From the NCBI RefSeq assembly GCF_014905175.1, contig NC_057790.1, positions 16,270,469 through 16,334,468 of the forward strand: 64,000 nt of DNA, in the 5' to 3' direction. Source of the DNA: Aphidius gifuensis. Taxonomy: Eukaryota; Arthropoda; Insecta; Hymenoptera; Braconidae. Position numbers and translations under genes: made by a program. The stretch's first letter is position 1. Each line of letters starts with the position of its first letter. Under the pieces are notes generated by a model. It was not told the DNA's origin. It did not search any database and saw only the letters and a list, made by a program, of their open reading frames with translations. Positions 9,848 through 22,591 of this stretch are shown here, piece by piece.

Positions 9848-12800
9848 GTTTGAATTACTATGATAACTATAGCAAAGAGTATACAATTTAGTAGTGAATT
9901 AATATAAAAGGAAAAAATGGATTTGCAAGTTGTTATTGAAAATTTTAATAAACTATGCTTATTGTGAAGGTTAAATGTCAAAATCTGAAATGCCTGCGCG
10001 TAAATAAATTATTATTATTGTTATTGTAAGGGCCACGGATACCTCGCAGCAAGCTCGCAGCTGCATAGGACTGCGAGTATCGCAGATAGCAAAACCCACC
10101 TAAGCGTATGTTCGACACATATATCTCGCTTGCTTGGCATCACCCACAAATTATTTTTCATTTCACTAATTTTGTGTGACCACACAGCACCACCAAAATT
10201 TAAAAGAAAAAATATTTTTTATTTATTTATTTCATTCGACATGAACAAGTGTAGCTTATGTCATTTGATGCTTTTTTTTTGGACTTTTTTAATAGCAATA
10301 ACATATATATATTGAATAAAATTCTCTATGGTTATTTATTATTAATAAAAAGTAACAAAAAAAAAAAGCAATCAACTGCATTAGAGCAAACTTATTCAGT
10401 TTATTATTCAAAACAGATTTTTTTGTATAGCTTTAATTTTTTTATTGTCATAATTAAACAACTGTAGATATGTATTTTCTTGGACCAAGGCGATGAAGCA
10501 CGTTGGCTAATTAATTTTATAGCTACTCAATTTCCAGCGGCTTCTTCATACAGCTACCGACTTGTTTAACTACATTCACTCGCGAGAGACTCTCCATTTT
10601 CGTTATTCGTGCCTTGGGGATAAAAAAAATTGAGATAAAAAAAGAGGCGAAAAATCAGACTCAAAAGAACAGTATATGAAAAAAAAAAAAGAATGAGTTA
10701 TAAAAAAAAAAGAAGGAAGTGGATATAAAGGTCCTGAGTATGATGAAGTCCACGATGATGAGGTCCAACCACAGATTTACGAGCACATACAACCAGTTTT
10801 TTTTTTATTTATTTTTTCATCATGTTATTAATATATATTCTTCAGCTGCACCATTATATGCAAAGAAGCCGATGTCTATTTATCTTAAACGGTACAAAAA
10901 TTAAAAACATATATATACTCGAAGAATAATTTAAACATTGTCATATGGTTCTTCTTCTTTTTTTACCTGCGCATACTGTTATTTTCATTTTGTTTTTTTT
11001 TTTTCTTTTGATGATGATTTTTATTATTACTATTACGAGAAGTATATATGATAATACAAATTAAATAGTGGCTTAATAGTGTAATAACAGTGTTTAAAAA
11101 AAGACAACTCGTTCGGGATGATTGCAGAATGAATTCACCATGATTATTTCTCTAATGAATATTAGCTCATGGAGAATTGATTAATGAAGAATTGCGCATT
11201 CATCCGGTATAGGATCTTTTTTTTTTTTTACATAAATAAGACTTGGTTTATATTGTTTCACCTGTAGTACAGATCGTGATGGTTAAAAAAATCAATCCAA
11301 AATTGCCAATTGATGATTGAATATCGAATTAATTGTGTGATAAATATCAAGCATTAATTTTAGAAAACAACAAAATAAATCCAAGAATCAGTTTTAAATT
11401 ATTGATTGTTTTTGCCATCATGCGAAAATCCTTGATGCAGGTGAGTCAATAATTTTTTCATCAAAAAAAAATTCATTTCAATCAGAAAAATAATATTGAT
11501 TAATTGATGCTTCTCGGGTTAACTCAAAACAATTTTTTCCACACAAAATACATCATCATTCTAGCCATTATAAAATTTTCAAGTCTCAAAATTCAAAAAT
11601 CATAAAACAAGTATATATTTCTCGGTGAATAGCTGAAGACTGTGTGCACGTATATTATATTTAAAAAAAAAAAAAACCGTATAATTGAAACAAAAATATA
11701 TAATAAAAAAAAAAAAAACAATTAATATAAATTTACGAAAAAATAAAATAAAATAAAAAAGAAGAAGGTTTTAATAAATTGACTATGAGTAATTTCGGCT
11801 ACTTTCTCTGATCATCTTTCGACTCATAATAATTACGGTCAAATTTGGATTATCACGCATCATCATCATCATCATTATCTTCATCACAATATCTCTGCTT
11901 GCTTGATTTAAAATTTAATTTCTATCTTGGTTGTAAATAATATCTGTTGATTTAAAAAATGAAAAAAAAAATTTATATAAAAGTTTATGTTTTTTCTTTA
12001 TTTTTAGAGGGGGTCATGTCTCAATTCCAAATAAATAAAAATATATATAGGGTATATATTCACCTATTCACATACGTATATATATGATGAACCAAGATGT
12101 TGGACGGTTACATAACTCTCGGGGGGATGTGTCCAATGTATTGTGTGTGTATATATATACTATATCTCAGGGGGCCACAAAGTGGAGGACTTGAAGAAAT
12201 ATTTTTAGTACATAGATTCAGTAAATGGGGTATCATGTTCAGTTCTGAAGCTTAAGAACTTTTGTTTGGCGTGGGAGGCTCATGTGAGATGCCCACGGGG
12301 TGCAATATATGCTCCTCTATTCCATACCCAATATTATAAGAAATAAAAAAATAAAATAGAAGAAGGTAATCACCATCTTCTTCTTATTCCTATAGATTTA
12401 TTATATTTTTTCTTCTTTGCACACATCAACATGTTAGAGGCACTTGATCCGAACCTTACCCAACCTAACCCAATATCCTGAATCAAAAAAAAATAAAATA
12501 AAACCAGCAAAACCTATTCACAAAACACCCAATAGTATATACAAAACCCCCGCGCTAAATATATATCTTATGGGAACTTTTTTTCATAAAAATTGGATAT
12601 GAATTTTCTATAATAGTATTATACTGTCGTGTAAATCAAATTATAAATAGAATCTTAAATTTATATTATATAAATTTTATCAATTGTCAACGCAACTTTA
12701 TTATTTTCTTTTTTTTTTTCAAATTTTATTTCATTAAATAAAAAATATGGTTTTTTGATGGAGGTCCAGGCAATAGCTAGTAATGGTCTTGAAGACGGAA

Positions 12801-15028
12801 GTGAGACAGATGGTTATAGTAAAAAAAAAAAAGAACTACAGGGCATCATCATCAGGTAGATTAAAATTATATTTAAGCGAATGTTTTTAGGATGGTCATA
12901 AGAGGGATCAGGATCACTTCACTGCAATCAAGAGATGAAAGAGTAAGAGGTGGAGGATAGTTGAGGGTCTATATACTCAGAATTAAAAATAAGAGTGGTA
13001 AAAAATAGTACCGTGGTGCGTGACCGAGTGTTGAAGAAACTCTTGATATACTCTATAACGCCCCTTATTCGAAGACCATTTAACCGTGTTTTTTTTTTTT
13101 TTAATATTTGAGCTGCTTCAAATCCATTCTAAACGCATATTTCACCATACTTCCTAATTTTCTGGCCATGGCCATGTATGATGTAAAGGTGACCTCTACT
13201 GACTCTCTGATAATTGGAATCCCACTGTGGTTTATAATCCATGAATCCATCCATCTTTATATTTCACACAAGACCAACAACCTGACTATAAATTTTTCAA
13301 TGAATTTTTAAAATATTATTATTTTCAGGACCTTGATGTATATCAAAATCAATTTGATATATATATTGATTCTTTATATATATAGATCATGTATAAAAAT
13401 GTACATGCACAAAATATATATCAAAAAAATATATAACCCCATCATCATTATTTTATATGTATTCTAATTTTTATTTTTCTTACTTTTGCGTGCAAATAAA
13501 AATTACGTATGTAAAGTTAAGGTCGTTGCGGTTATTCTTGAGATCGAATATCGATTGAGGTCGGTTATATACAAGATGATGATGATGATGATGATGATAA
13601 TGATGAAGAAAAAAGTCTACATGGGGCAATGGCAAGATTCAGCGGAAGACCGGGAGCAAAGAGATTCCTTGGTGTTACAGTATATTATAATACAGAATAT
13701 ATATAAAAAAATAAATATATTATATATATAAAATAAAGAGAAAAAAAAAAAAATGAATAAATAAAACTACTGAATGAGTATATGGACGAAAAGAGATAGC
13801 TGCTGTTGAGATGATATTTGTTGAGTGATGAGAAGTGAAGGGAGTAAAGTTGGCGGTAGACAGGATGCTGTGTCGTCACGGTACACTTGCCTCCTGGACT
13901 TGGATCTCTGGCCTTTCTTTTATTCCACGTTGTTGCCGCTGAGCAATGCCACAAAGTAACTCATTTTTTTTTTTTTTAACAATTTTTTTTTTCTACCGGG
14001 TTTATGGCTTTTTTTTTTCCTCAATTTTTTCATCAAAACAAATCGAAACAATTTTTTTATAACGACTTATAGTATTATTATTTATTTATTTTGATTTTTT
14101 TTTATTTTTCATTCATACAGGAAAATTACATGTATTTTTTTTATTGTAACAATGGATCTAGTTATGATTGTCTGCTGACTTTTTGTTGAAGAAATTTTTA
14201 TATATATTTTTTTTTCATGACGTACATTTTTAAGGGTTGTGATTGTAATAGTATGGTCAATGGTAAAACGCAATGCCAAGCCAATTTCCCGAAGGGCCTA
14301 TCTTTCTGTTGGACTGATGTTTTTTTTATTTTATTTAATTTTTTTCTACCTGGCTTATCGTATACGGTGCCGTGGCGGCAGTTAAATGCATCGATGGGAT
14401 TCGACATTCCGACAGTATAGACAGCGGCTAGAGGGACAATGCAAGAGAGTCAGTAAAAGAAGAAAGGTTTATTACAACGTTCTTTTCTAGTAGCTTTACC
14501 TGATGGTCACAGCTAAATTCTTTTTAGGTATATCTAAACAGCGGTTTTACATTTTCTTTTTTTTTTTTCTTCATCAAAGAAACAAATTACCTGAACTTGG
14601 TGTTGGAAAATTTTTAAATATTTTATTTTTACAATTTCTTTTTTTTTTTTTTTATTACTGGCCATTTACTATATTTTATTTTCAAGGATGTATATATTTT
14701 TTAAGTACCGTAAATACTTATCCTAGACATGAAAATTTTTATGATAATTGCAGTTGTATTTCCTGCACCTTTTTTTGAACCCAAAAAATTTTACGGATTA
14801 ACAAAAAAGAAAGGCGGAAAAAGAATAAAAGAGAACCGGACGTTATTGATTTTTTTTTTTTATGTCTTTTCATTTTGACTTGAGACATTTTTATTTTCTT
14901 CTTGTGTATGATAAAATTTATATACCTGCGAGTAGTGAAGAGGTATATATGAAGAATTGATTTTATTTTTTTTGTGTATAAAGTTAAATTATTTTTATAG
15001 CACCTATATATATTGAAATAAAACTTAC

Positions 15029-15207
15029 TTGCGGACACATCTTGCACTGATACTTCCTGGTTGGATGCGAATGTGGTGCACCCAGATGAGGATTAAGATG
15101 TGATGGATGTGAGGGTTTAACAGTCAATGGTTGAGGGACAACTAAGAGACTCGCTGGAGGGCTTCCACTACTGCTTCCACCACCCGTACCCCGATACTGT
15201 TCATCCC
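15029..15207 (-). CDS. rn: rotund-family gene, exon 5 with the start of the first C2H2 zinc finger
   Basis: This 179-base exon lies between the acceptor TTTATAG and the strong donor CAA|gtaagt. With the G carried from exon 4 it reads GDEQYRGTGGGSSSGSPP, then SLLVVPQPLTVKPSHPSHL, and ends HPTRKYQCKMCPQ. The closing KYQCKMCPQ is the cysteine half of the first finger of the rotund/squeeze array (family continuation IFSSKADLQLH). The protein is therefore a sequence-specific nuclear DNA-binding factor; in Drosophila rotund acts in leg and antennal patterning and squeeze in neuron identity. The exon ends at phase 0. No exon with the expected His half of the finger could be found between here and position 1. 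Rotund is preferred over squeeze for its long-intron structure, but the two share this finger domain, so the paralogue call is not secure. Confidence 0.85.
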
Positions 15208-15329
15208 CTATAAATCAATCAATAATTTTTTTTATTAATATATATATTATTTTATCCTATAATAATATAAAAATAAGTATATATTATTTGTTATAAATAA
15301 ATGATGGCAAAGAAATTAAGCCTCCTGAA

Positions 15330-16322
15330 TCTCGTTTGTGAAACAGATAGAGATTTTTCAGAGAGAAATTAAAGAAGAATTGAAGAAAAATTAGAGACGA
15401 ATTAGAGATAAATTAAAGGAGATAACAATGAATAACTTTTTAAACTTTTTTTTCAATAAATATATATCTACTTGCACCGACTCCGACCCTAACTCCGGCT
15501 GTACGTTTTTTTTTTTAAATATGGATTCCAAGTTTGATCTAAATGTGTGTAAATGGACTCTTTGAATTAGAAATAGCACAATTAAATCAATAAACACTCA
15601 AATTTTTATATTTAACAATATCTACTTGCACCAGCTCTAACTCCGACCTTAAGTCCGACTCTGAGTCCGACTTTACGTTTTTTTTTCAAATATAAATTCC
15701 AAGTATGATCTAAATATGTGTAAATGGACTCTTTGAATTAGAAATAGCACAATTAAATAAGTAAACACTCAAATTTTAAAATTTAACAATATCTACTTGC
15801 ACTCCGACCTTAAGCCCGACTCCGACTCCGACCTTAAGTCCGACTCCAACTCCGACCTTAAGTCCGACTCTGAGTCCGACTTTACGTTTTTTTTTTCAAA
15901 TATATAAATTTCAAGTATGATCTAAATATGTGTAAATGGACCCTTCGAATGAACAATAACACAATTAAATAAGTAAACACTCAAATTTTTCATTTCAACA
16001 ATATCTACTTGCACTAGCTCTAACTCCGACCTTAAGTCCGACTCCGACTCCGACCTTAAGTCCGACTCCGACTCCGACCCTAAGTCCGACTTTATACGTT
16101 TTTAAAAAAATGAGGTAAAATATAAATAGAAAAATATAATATAAGTATAAATTAAGAAAATAAAATATAATTATTTATTATTTATTGAAAAAAAAGTTCA
16201 AAAAGTTATTCATTGTTAACTATTATTTAATTTATCTCTAATTCGTCTCTAATTTTCATCTGTTTTGTCTCTGAAAAATCTCTATCCGTCTCACAAACCA
16301 GATTTAGAAGAGATCTCTAAGA
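15330..16322. mobile_element. inverted-end element with internal tandem units, copy 1
   Basis: The left end (AATCTCGTTTGTGAAACAGA..., then AGAGACGAATTAGAGATAAA) and right end (TTTATCTCTAATTCGTCTCT..., then CTGTTTTGTCTCTGAAAAAT) are inverted copies over about 130 bases. Between them lie four tandem units of about 150-210 bases, each starting with ATCTACTTGCACC or a variant at 15466, 15614, 15785 and 15997. The units contain variable numbers of the hexamer TCCGAC, interspersed with CTTAAG. There is no ORF. It begins about 120 bases upstream of the exon 5 acceptor of rn, inside intron 4. Confidence 0.75.
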
Positions 16323-17559
16323 AATTTTTCATAAAAAAGTAATCAAATATTATTTAACAATATATATTGTAAAATATTTATTTATTTATTTTCTAAAATT
16401 ACTTGTCATAATTTTCACTCATCACGAAGTAAATTTTTAGGATTAAAAAATTTTATTTCTACATAGATCATTTGCGTATATTATAAAGAAAATAATACAT
16501 TGTCATGAATGATGAAAAATAAATATGAAATACTCGTTTGATCTCATTAGCATCAAGACGATCTAGTTTTGCATGAAAATAAATGACAGGATTATTATTT
16601 CAGCATGTATATATTTATTTATTTATTGATGTTGTGATCGTCTTTGCATCACGCAAGTCAACTAAATGCATTTATGAATATATGATTATTTATTCAATAT
16701 ATGTAGATAAAAGTGTTGACGACTGGTTTTGTAAAAATTAATAATTATACCAGAATTAACGATGGTAGTTGTAACATCAAATTACAACTTGTGTCCTTGC
16801 AATTGCCAAGATCCTTGCCCTTTGCACAGTTTTGCATGACTCGTTGCATCATATACGCATACATTTATATACTAATATTTATTGACACTTGATTTCTAAT
16901 TGTAATATGTATCTACGCTATCATTAATTATTTATTATAACTATTTTATAACTTTTAACAACTTGTTTATTTTCGTTTTCATTTTTTCATTTAATATTTT
17001 CATAACATTTAATTTTTATCTATGAATATTATATTGAAAATTGTCTAATGAAAAATTTTTCTTTAGAAATTTAATTGTCATTTTAATATGCTTGAGACAA
17101 AATAGCAATAGTGTAAAACAGTATGTATATATATTTATCTAATTGATCTTTCAAGTGTGCTTGAACCCAATCATTATGATTTGCATTCATAATAATTTTA
17201 TTTATCTAAAACCTGAATCCTATGTGTAATAACGACGATATAATCGGACTTTGACTGTACGCATTTAAGTCTTGTGTAACTTTTTTTTTTTCAATATTAT
17301 TATGTGTTTGTAAATAAGCGGGTTTTTAACTGTATCATCAATTTATTTAGATAAGATTTCAATCGGTCTTTTAATGATTTTTATTTTTTCATAAACCTGG
17401 AGGAATTATCCAATGATTATAAATCATTAATTAGTAAATTATGGTTTTTATTTTTGAAGAGTAATTACCAAAATTTATTTATAACTGAATTCTGAAATTC
17501 TTAACCTCTTTAGAGCTTCTATATGTACCTGATACAAATTTTCATTTTTAGCTTTTCCA

Positions 17560-18800
17560 AAGAATTCAGCTTCGTAGATCACTGAATACCTCTTATGTTA
17601 TTCTATGTTCCTTATACCAATATTGAATTTTCTCAAAAAATTAAAAGTGAAATTTGAAATTTATTGGAGAAATACGAAATAGAAAGGTTAGCTTTACAAA
17701 TCACTTGATACCTCTTGAGTTGTTCTATGTTCCTAGTAGTAAAGTCAGATTTTTCCAAAAAGTTAGAGGTAAAATTAAAATATTATTCAGGAAATATGAA
17801 ATCAAAAAGATAAGCATTCAAATTAATTACTACCTCTCCTGTCATCTTACGTTCCTAGCAAAAAAGACAAGTTCGTATATCAGGAATATAAAATGACCAA
17901 AGAGGTATTTTGTGCAGTCGATAAATTACTTCTTCCAATTTATAATACCCTAATATTTTAAAATTTCGACTATGTATTTTTTTAAAAAAGACAAGTTCAT
18001 ATTAAGAACATAGGATAACCGAGGAGGTATTTTGTATAGTCGAAAAATTACCTCTGCCAAATTATAATACCCTGAGAATTTCAAAAATTGACTATGTTTT
18101 TGTTTAAAAAATACAAGTTCGTATCAGGAACATAAGATGATCAAAGAGGTAATTTGTGTAGTCTATAAATTACCTTTTTCAATCTATAATACTCTAATAT
18201 TTTGAAAAATCGACTATGTATTTTTTTAAAAAAGACAAGTTCATATTAAGAACATAGGATAACCGAGGAGGTATTTTGTATAGTCGAAAAATTACCTCTT
18301 CCAATTTATAATACCCTGAGAATTTCAAAAATCGACTATGTATTTTTCTTAAAAAAGACAAGTTTGTATAAGGAACATAGAATGACCAAGGAGGTATTTT
18401 GTGTAGTCGAAAATTCACTTCTTCTGCTTAATAATACCTTTCTATCTTAAAAAATCGACTCTGTATTTCTTTCATAAAAGACAAGTTCGTACCAGGAGCA
18501 AAGAATAACCAAAAAAACGTATTTTGTTGGAGGAAAATTCACCCCTTTTATTTTATAATACCCTCATATTTAAAAATTTCGACAATGTATTTTTTTTTTG
18601 TAAGAGACAAGTTCGTATCAGGAATTACGAAATTTTTGATAATACATACCATCATAATGTTTGTGTGTGCAAAAAATTTAAGTAAAAAAAAAGTTTCGAA
18701 TTTTCATATTTCAAGTTTTTTGCGTGAATTAAAAGAGGTAAGTTTTACAAATTACTTGAATCTTGATACATCTATGTATGTTCCTGATAATATTGACAAT
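17560..18800. repeat. 123-bp tandem array with inverted units at its left
   Basis: The core GACAAGTTCGTATCAGGAAC, with small changes, recurs at 17866, 17990, 18112, 18234, 18357, 18480 and 18606, a period of 122-126 bases. Each unit also has GAGGTATTTTGTGTAGTCG and AAATCGACTATGTATTTTT. To the left (about 17560-17850) related units run in the opposite orientation (ATACCTCTTGAGTTGTTCTA, TATGTTCCT), so the array is head-to-head around 17860. A degenerate unit lies at 18720-18795. It is inside rn intron 4, with no coding potential. Confidence 0.8.
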
Positions 18801-21800
18801 AATTGTCAGATATGAATAATCAAATTGAAAAAAAATATGAATATTACATTATTAATAAAGACTATAGACAAGCCTAGTCCGACACATGCTTCGAGGTGAG
18901 CTTACAGTTGATATCTCATGAGTGTAGTATATAGAAAATGAGATCTGTTAGACAATCAACTGGCTGGTTAGTTTATGCTCGTGGGAACACTTGCCAATTA
19001 CTTCCCATTGTCTGACACATAAAATTGTACTTATTTTACTGTATATTATAACAATTATTATTATCATTATTTTAATACCCAGACATCAAAGTAATATCAA
19101 CTGTTTTTGCGAGTATAAAATTAGCAGGAAAACAGTGAATTTAAATCTCATGTATAAAATCTTGACTGGTTTACGTTAAAATAGCCGAAAATGACGTTTA
19201 TTTTTTTTTTTCATTTCAAATTTGACCTTTTGTTCAAAAATACTATACGTATACGAATGTAAAAATAAATAAATAAATAAAAGATTGATGCAATTAAAAT
19301 AAATAATATATATTTAAATACTTTATTATACCATCAGTAAAAATAGCTATGGGATAATGGATTTTTTTTTCTTTTTTTTCTACGTCGTTTATTATTATTA
19401 CTTTTTTTTTTTTAAGACAGCTCAAAATCAAGTTCCGTTATATCATTCGAATAAAAAACTTGTTAATTTAATACAGACTGGCTGCAACAAGATAATGCAA
19501 ATTTGATTTTGAAAAAAAAAATTAAAAATAAATAAAGCAAAAAAATTAAATAACAGAACAAGACATTGAAATTTAATTCTGGTAAATATATTTATCACAT
19601 AAATATAATTTTAATTAAGCATTTAATATATTATTGTAATACTTGACTAAATAAATAAATATTTCAAATGAATAAAAAACCAAAACTTTTTATTGCTTGA
19701 TTAAAAAAAAACACGTGATAGTAATGATAATAAAATTATTATTTTCTTATTCTGCTATTTGTTGATTTGTTAAAAATATTTTTACATTTGTTATTTCATT
19801 GTTGCTATTTTGTCTATGTTATTTTGTTATTTGTCATTTTGTCGTGTAACCTATTGCTTGGACATTCTCAATTTTTGTTTCGAAAAATTTACTGGCAAGT
19901 GTATACATTATTATATGGCCCAGTAGTGTTTCAAACCCTGACCTATACCCTAAACCAAAAAAAAATATATTGGCATAAAGTTGTCACAAGAGCATCGCAT
20001 ATTATTATTCATATGTTGAATAATATTGTACACATAAAGTAAGGTCATGCAAGATTGCTATAGCTTTATGTATACGCAAATACATAATAATGAGCTTGTT
20101 GGTTATTTCTTTCTCTTTTTCACAATCTGTCTGAAAAAAATCATGAAAAATAAAAAAAACAAGCTACACTATAGACGCACAAACATAAATATAATGTAAT
20201 AACATGACAACAGACAACATTTAAGAACTGGACAGGTTCTAAAAGTGCAACCGACCAAAAATAAAAAATAAAAAAATCACTGATGAATTATGCAAATAAT
20301 TTGGCAAATGTCAATGATGCCTATAAAATAAGACACTATCAGTTAATCGAATATTATTATTGGTATTGAACTACGACTAAATTTTAAACCAGTGAGAGCA
20401 TACACAGATATAGAATAAATTACTGGCTAAAATTCAAGGACATAATTTAAATCATACTAAAGTCAAAAAGTTTCGGTAAATCTTTACAAATATTTCATCC
20501 AACTTGGAGCAAACATTTATTAATATTTTGGTATGTAAAAAATGAATTTTAAAGTCTAAAAAATTCAGAGAAAATGAAGAAAAATCTAAGGCCTTTTTAA
20601 TGTGATATGAAAATGTAACATGAAGATATGTAGATTAAAAAAAAAAAGGACAATTATACTGCATCCTTGGAAAATACTTTAGATAAAAAATTAATATTGA
20701 ATTATGATAATATTAAAGTCTCGCTTAATAACTATATATGCGTGGATTAATTAATAAATACCGTTAATTTAAAAAAATAAGAAAATATAAAATTTATGTA
20801 AGATAATAAATAAATTGATTGGCCTCGTTTATCTTCATCGAGCAAGTGTTTTGTATTAATTTTAAATTTTTTTCCTTTTGATTGAAAAAAATAAATAATA
20901 TACAGTTATATACATCGAGTGTAAAATTTGATAGGCATATGTGTTTTTTTTTTCTTTATTTAAATGCAAAAAGAAAAAAAATTACAGATTGAAAAAGAAA
21001 AAAATATTAATACATAAAAAAATATTATAATGAAATCTAGACATCAGCTAGACACTTATATTTTTTGTATGTTTTAGACGATGTTTTCAAGATTAATTTA
21101 CCTAGGACATGGTCTGCTGGCAAAAGGTCAAGAATTTGCAAAGTTTTAAAAATTCATTGGTGAATTAAAAGAATAAAAAAAGTCAATGTGAAATTTAGAA
21201 TTCAAAAGATAATTGTATATATATCGAGTGAAAAAAATCTAAGGCTGTTTCGGTAAAAAATTTCGTTGATTTGAGATATTTTTTTCGGCTTAGATAATGT
21301 TCTTTATTTATGGAAATTTTTTTCAGTAAATCAAGTTTATTTGTTAGGGAGGAGAAGCAATATTATGATTGACGAAAAATGTTTGATCATTTGAGAAAAT
21401 GCTAGTGTTGTCTAATGAAAAAATAATTTCCCAAACGAAGAAAACACATGGTCTAGTATTGAAATTCTTTAAATAAACAAATTACAATTAAAATATAATT
21501 TTATAATGAATTATTTGCAAACAGTTAACTATACAAGTAAAAATTATATTCAAGTTTCAAAGAACGTAGCAGGTTTAAAAAACCCTTTGAAAAAAGAAAA
21601 CAAAACTGTGGTTCTTTTTTTTTATTCTCTGGGGTTCTAGCTTTTTTTTTAGTTTCTAAAAAGTTATTTTTTTTTATTTTAATAGAGCATACTTACAAGG
21701 TGTTATGATATAAAGTAATAAAAATTTAAATCTAGACGCATTTTTTCTTTTAAATATATTAATATGTATAGTTATTATAATCAGCAATTTTATTTTATAC

Positions 21801-22567
21801 ATGTTCAGTTCAATTGGACCGTCACAACATGAAGTAACATAAACTTTTATATACTTTTTTTTATTGCAATCTTTGTGACATTGAAAGAATCAAGACTTGT
21901 TTAGTTCAGCTAACACATGAAAAAAAAATAAAAATAAATAAAATTGGCTGACTAAAACGGAAAGGGTCAGGAATTTTAACATGGCTGACCATTCTGCCTC
22001 AAATATATAGAATCAAAAATTATACATTGCTGGAAAACAAAAAAACAAACTTATACATACAACAGCAGCAGCAAAAGTTAATAAATTTACAAAAATATAT
22101 ACAAACAATTCAACTGATCCTTTTGTCAGGATCATTCGTAAAAAAAAATACGATCCAAATAGCATTTATAAATTTCAATACCTGCTAAGATCACAAGACA
22201 CACAACATATGTGTCTTTCGACCTTTCTAATGTCGCAAGTAAATCTCATCAAGTCATCACTCATTTAAATTATTCCGAAAAAAATACACCAAAAATAACA
22301 GTTTTCTTGCGGCATATTGTATCCTAGAAAAAAGGACGCTATAATCAGGAAGTGATTAGTACCAAAAACTTCTAGTAGGCGTATATATAAATTCTATTTT
22401 TCAACGGAAAAAAAAATCTAGACAAAGAAGACACAGGAATGTAAACATATTGATTATATAGCATTGAAGGATCAAACCAAAAAATAATAAAAGTAGAAAA
22501 CGCACATTAAAGATCTTGAAGATTTATAAATATATATACATGCGTACATGCAGAAATATTCGCATGA

Positions 22568-22591
22568 TGATGATGATGATCATCATCATCA
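22568..22591. repeat. 24-bp perfect palindrome
   Basis: Repeats of GAT turn into repeats of ATC around a central GATC, giving 12 complementary bases on each side with no spacer. A second short hairpin (GACGCCTTCCAGGCGTT) lies about 20 bases on. Confidence 0.85.

Larger units (their letters stand above)
8716..10110 (-). mobile_element. possible non-autonomous DNA transposon carrying the CtIP-like domain
   Basis: The chimeric ORF lies between two GC-richer clusters unlike the surrounding DNA. The left cluster (about 8735-8880) and the right cluster (about 10030-10095) both repeat variants of TCGCAG, CTGCGA and CGATA. Clustered short motifs near both ends are typical of subterminal repeats of several DNA transposon groups. 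The outer edges are loosely alike: CAGGTAGAAATTTG at the left (from about 8719), TTAGGTGGGTTTTG on the other strand at the right. I could not fix exact termini or a target-site duplication. An (AAT)n tract at about 8915-8965 lies inside. Confidence 0.4.
1..15028 (-). other. start of rn intron 5 (at least 15 kb), an accessory zone
   Basis: The donor after exon 5 is at 15028 and no matching zinc-finger exon appears to the left, so the whole stretch is read as intron. This depends on my failing to find finger codons by eye. It contains repeats at 1975-2830, a decayed LRR gene at about 3080-4471, and the transposon/CtIP chimera at 9016-9847. I see nothing supportable in 1-1960, 4720-8700 (runs of T and A) or 10120-15028 beyond microsatellites. 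Short GC-richer patches at 230-400, 10480-10620, 12200-12310, 13850-13960 and 14220-14430 could not be assigned. Confidence 0.55.

Noticed and set aside
12440..12475. TTACCCAACCTAACCC resembling insect telomere repeat TTAGG
   Set aside because: Only one or two imperfect units; not an array.
13685..13954. Minus-strand ORF MWHCSAATTWNKRKAR...
   Set aside because: Second half is A/T repeats; no acceptor in the phase needed for the next rn exon and no His half of a finger.
14217..14420. Overlapping ORFs on both strands in a GC-richer patch near rn exon 5
   Set aside because: No zinc-finger motif, no matching phase with the rn donor, and both strands open; not supported as an exon.
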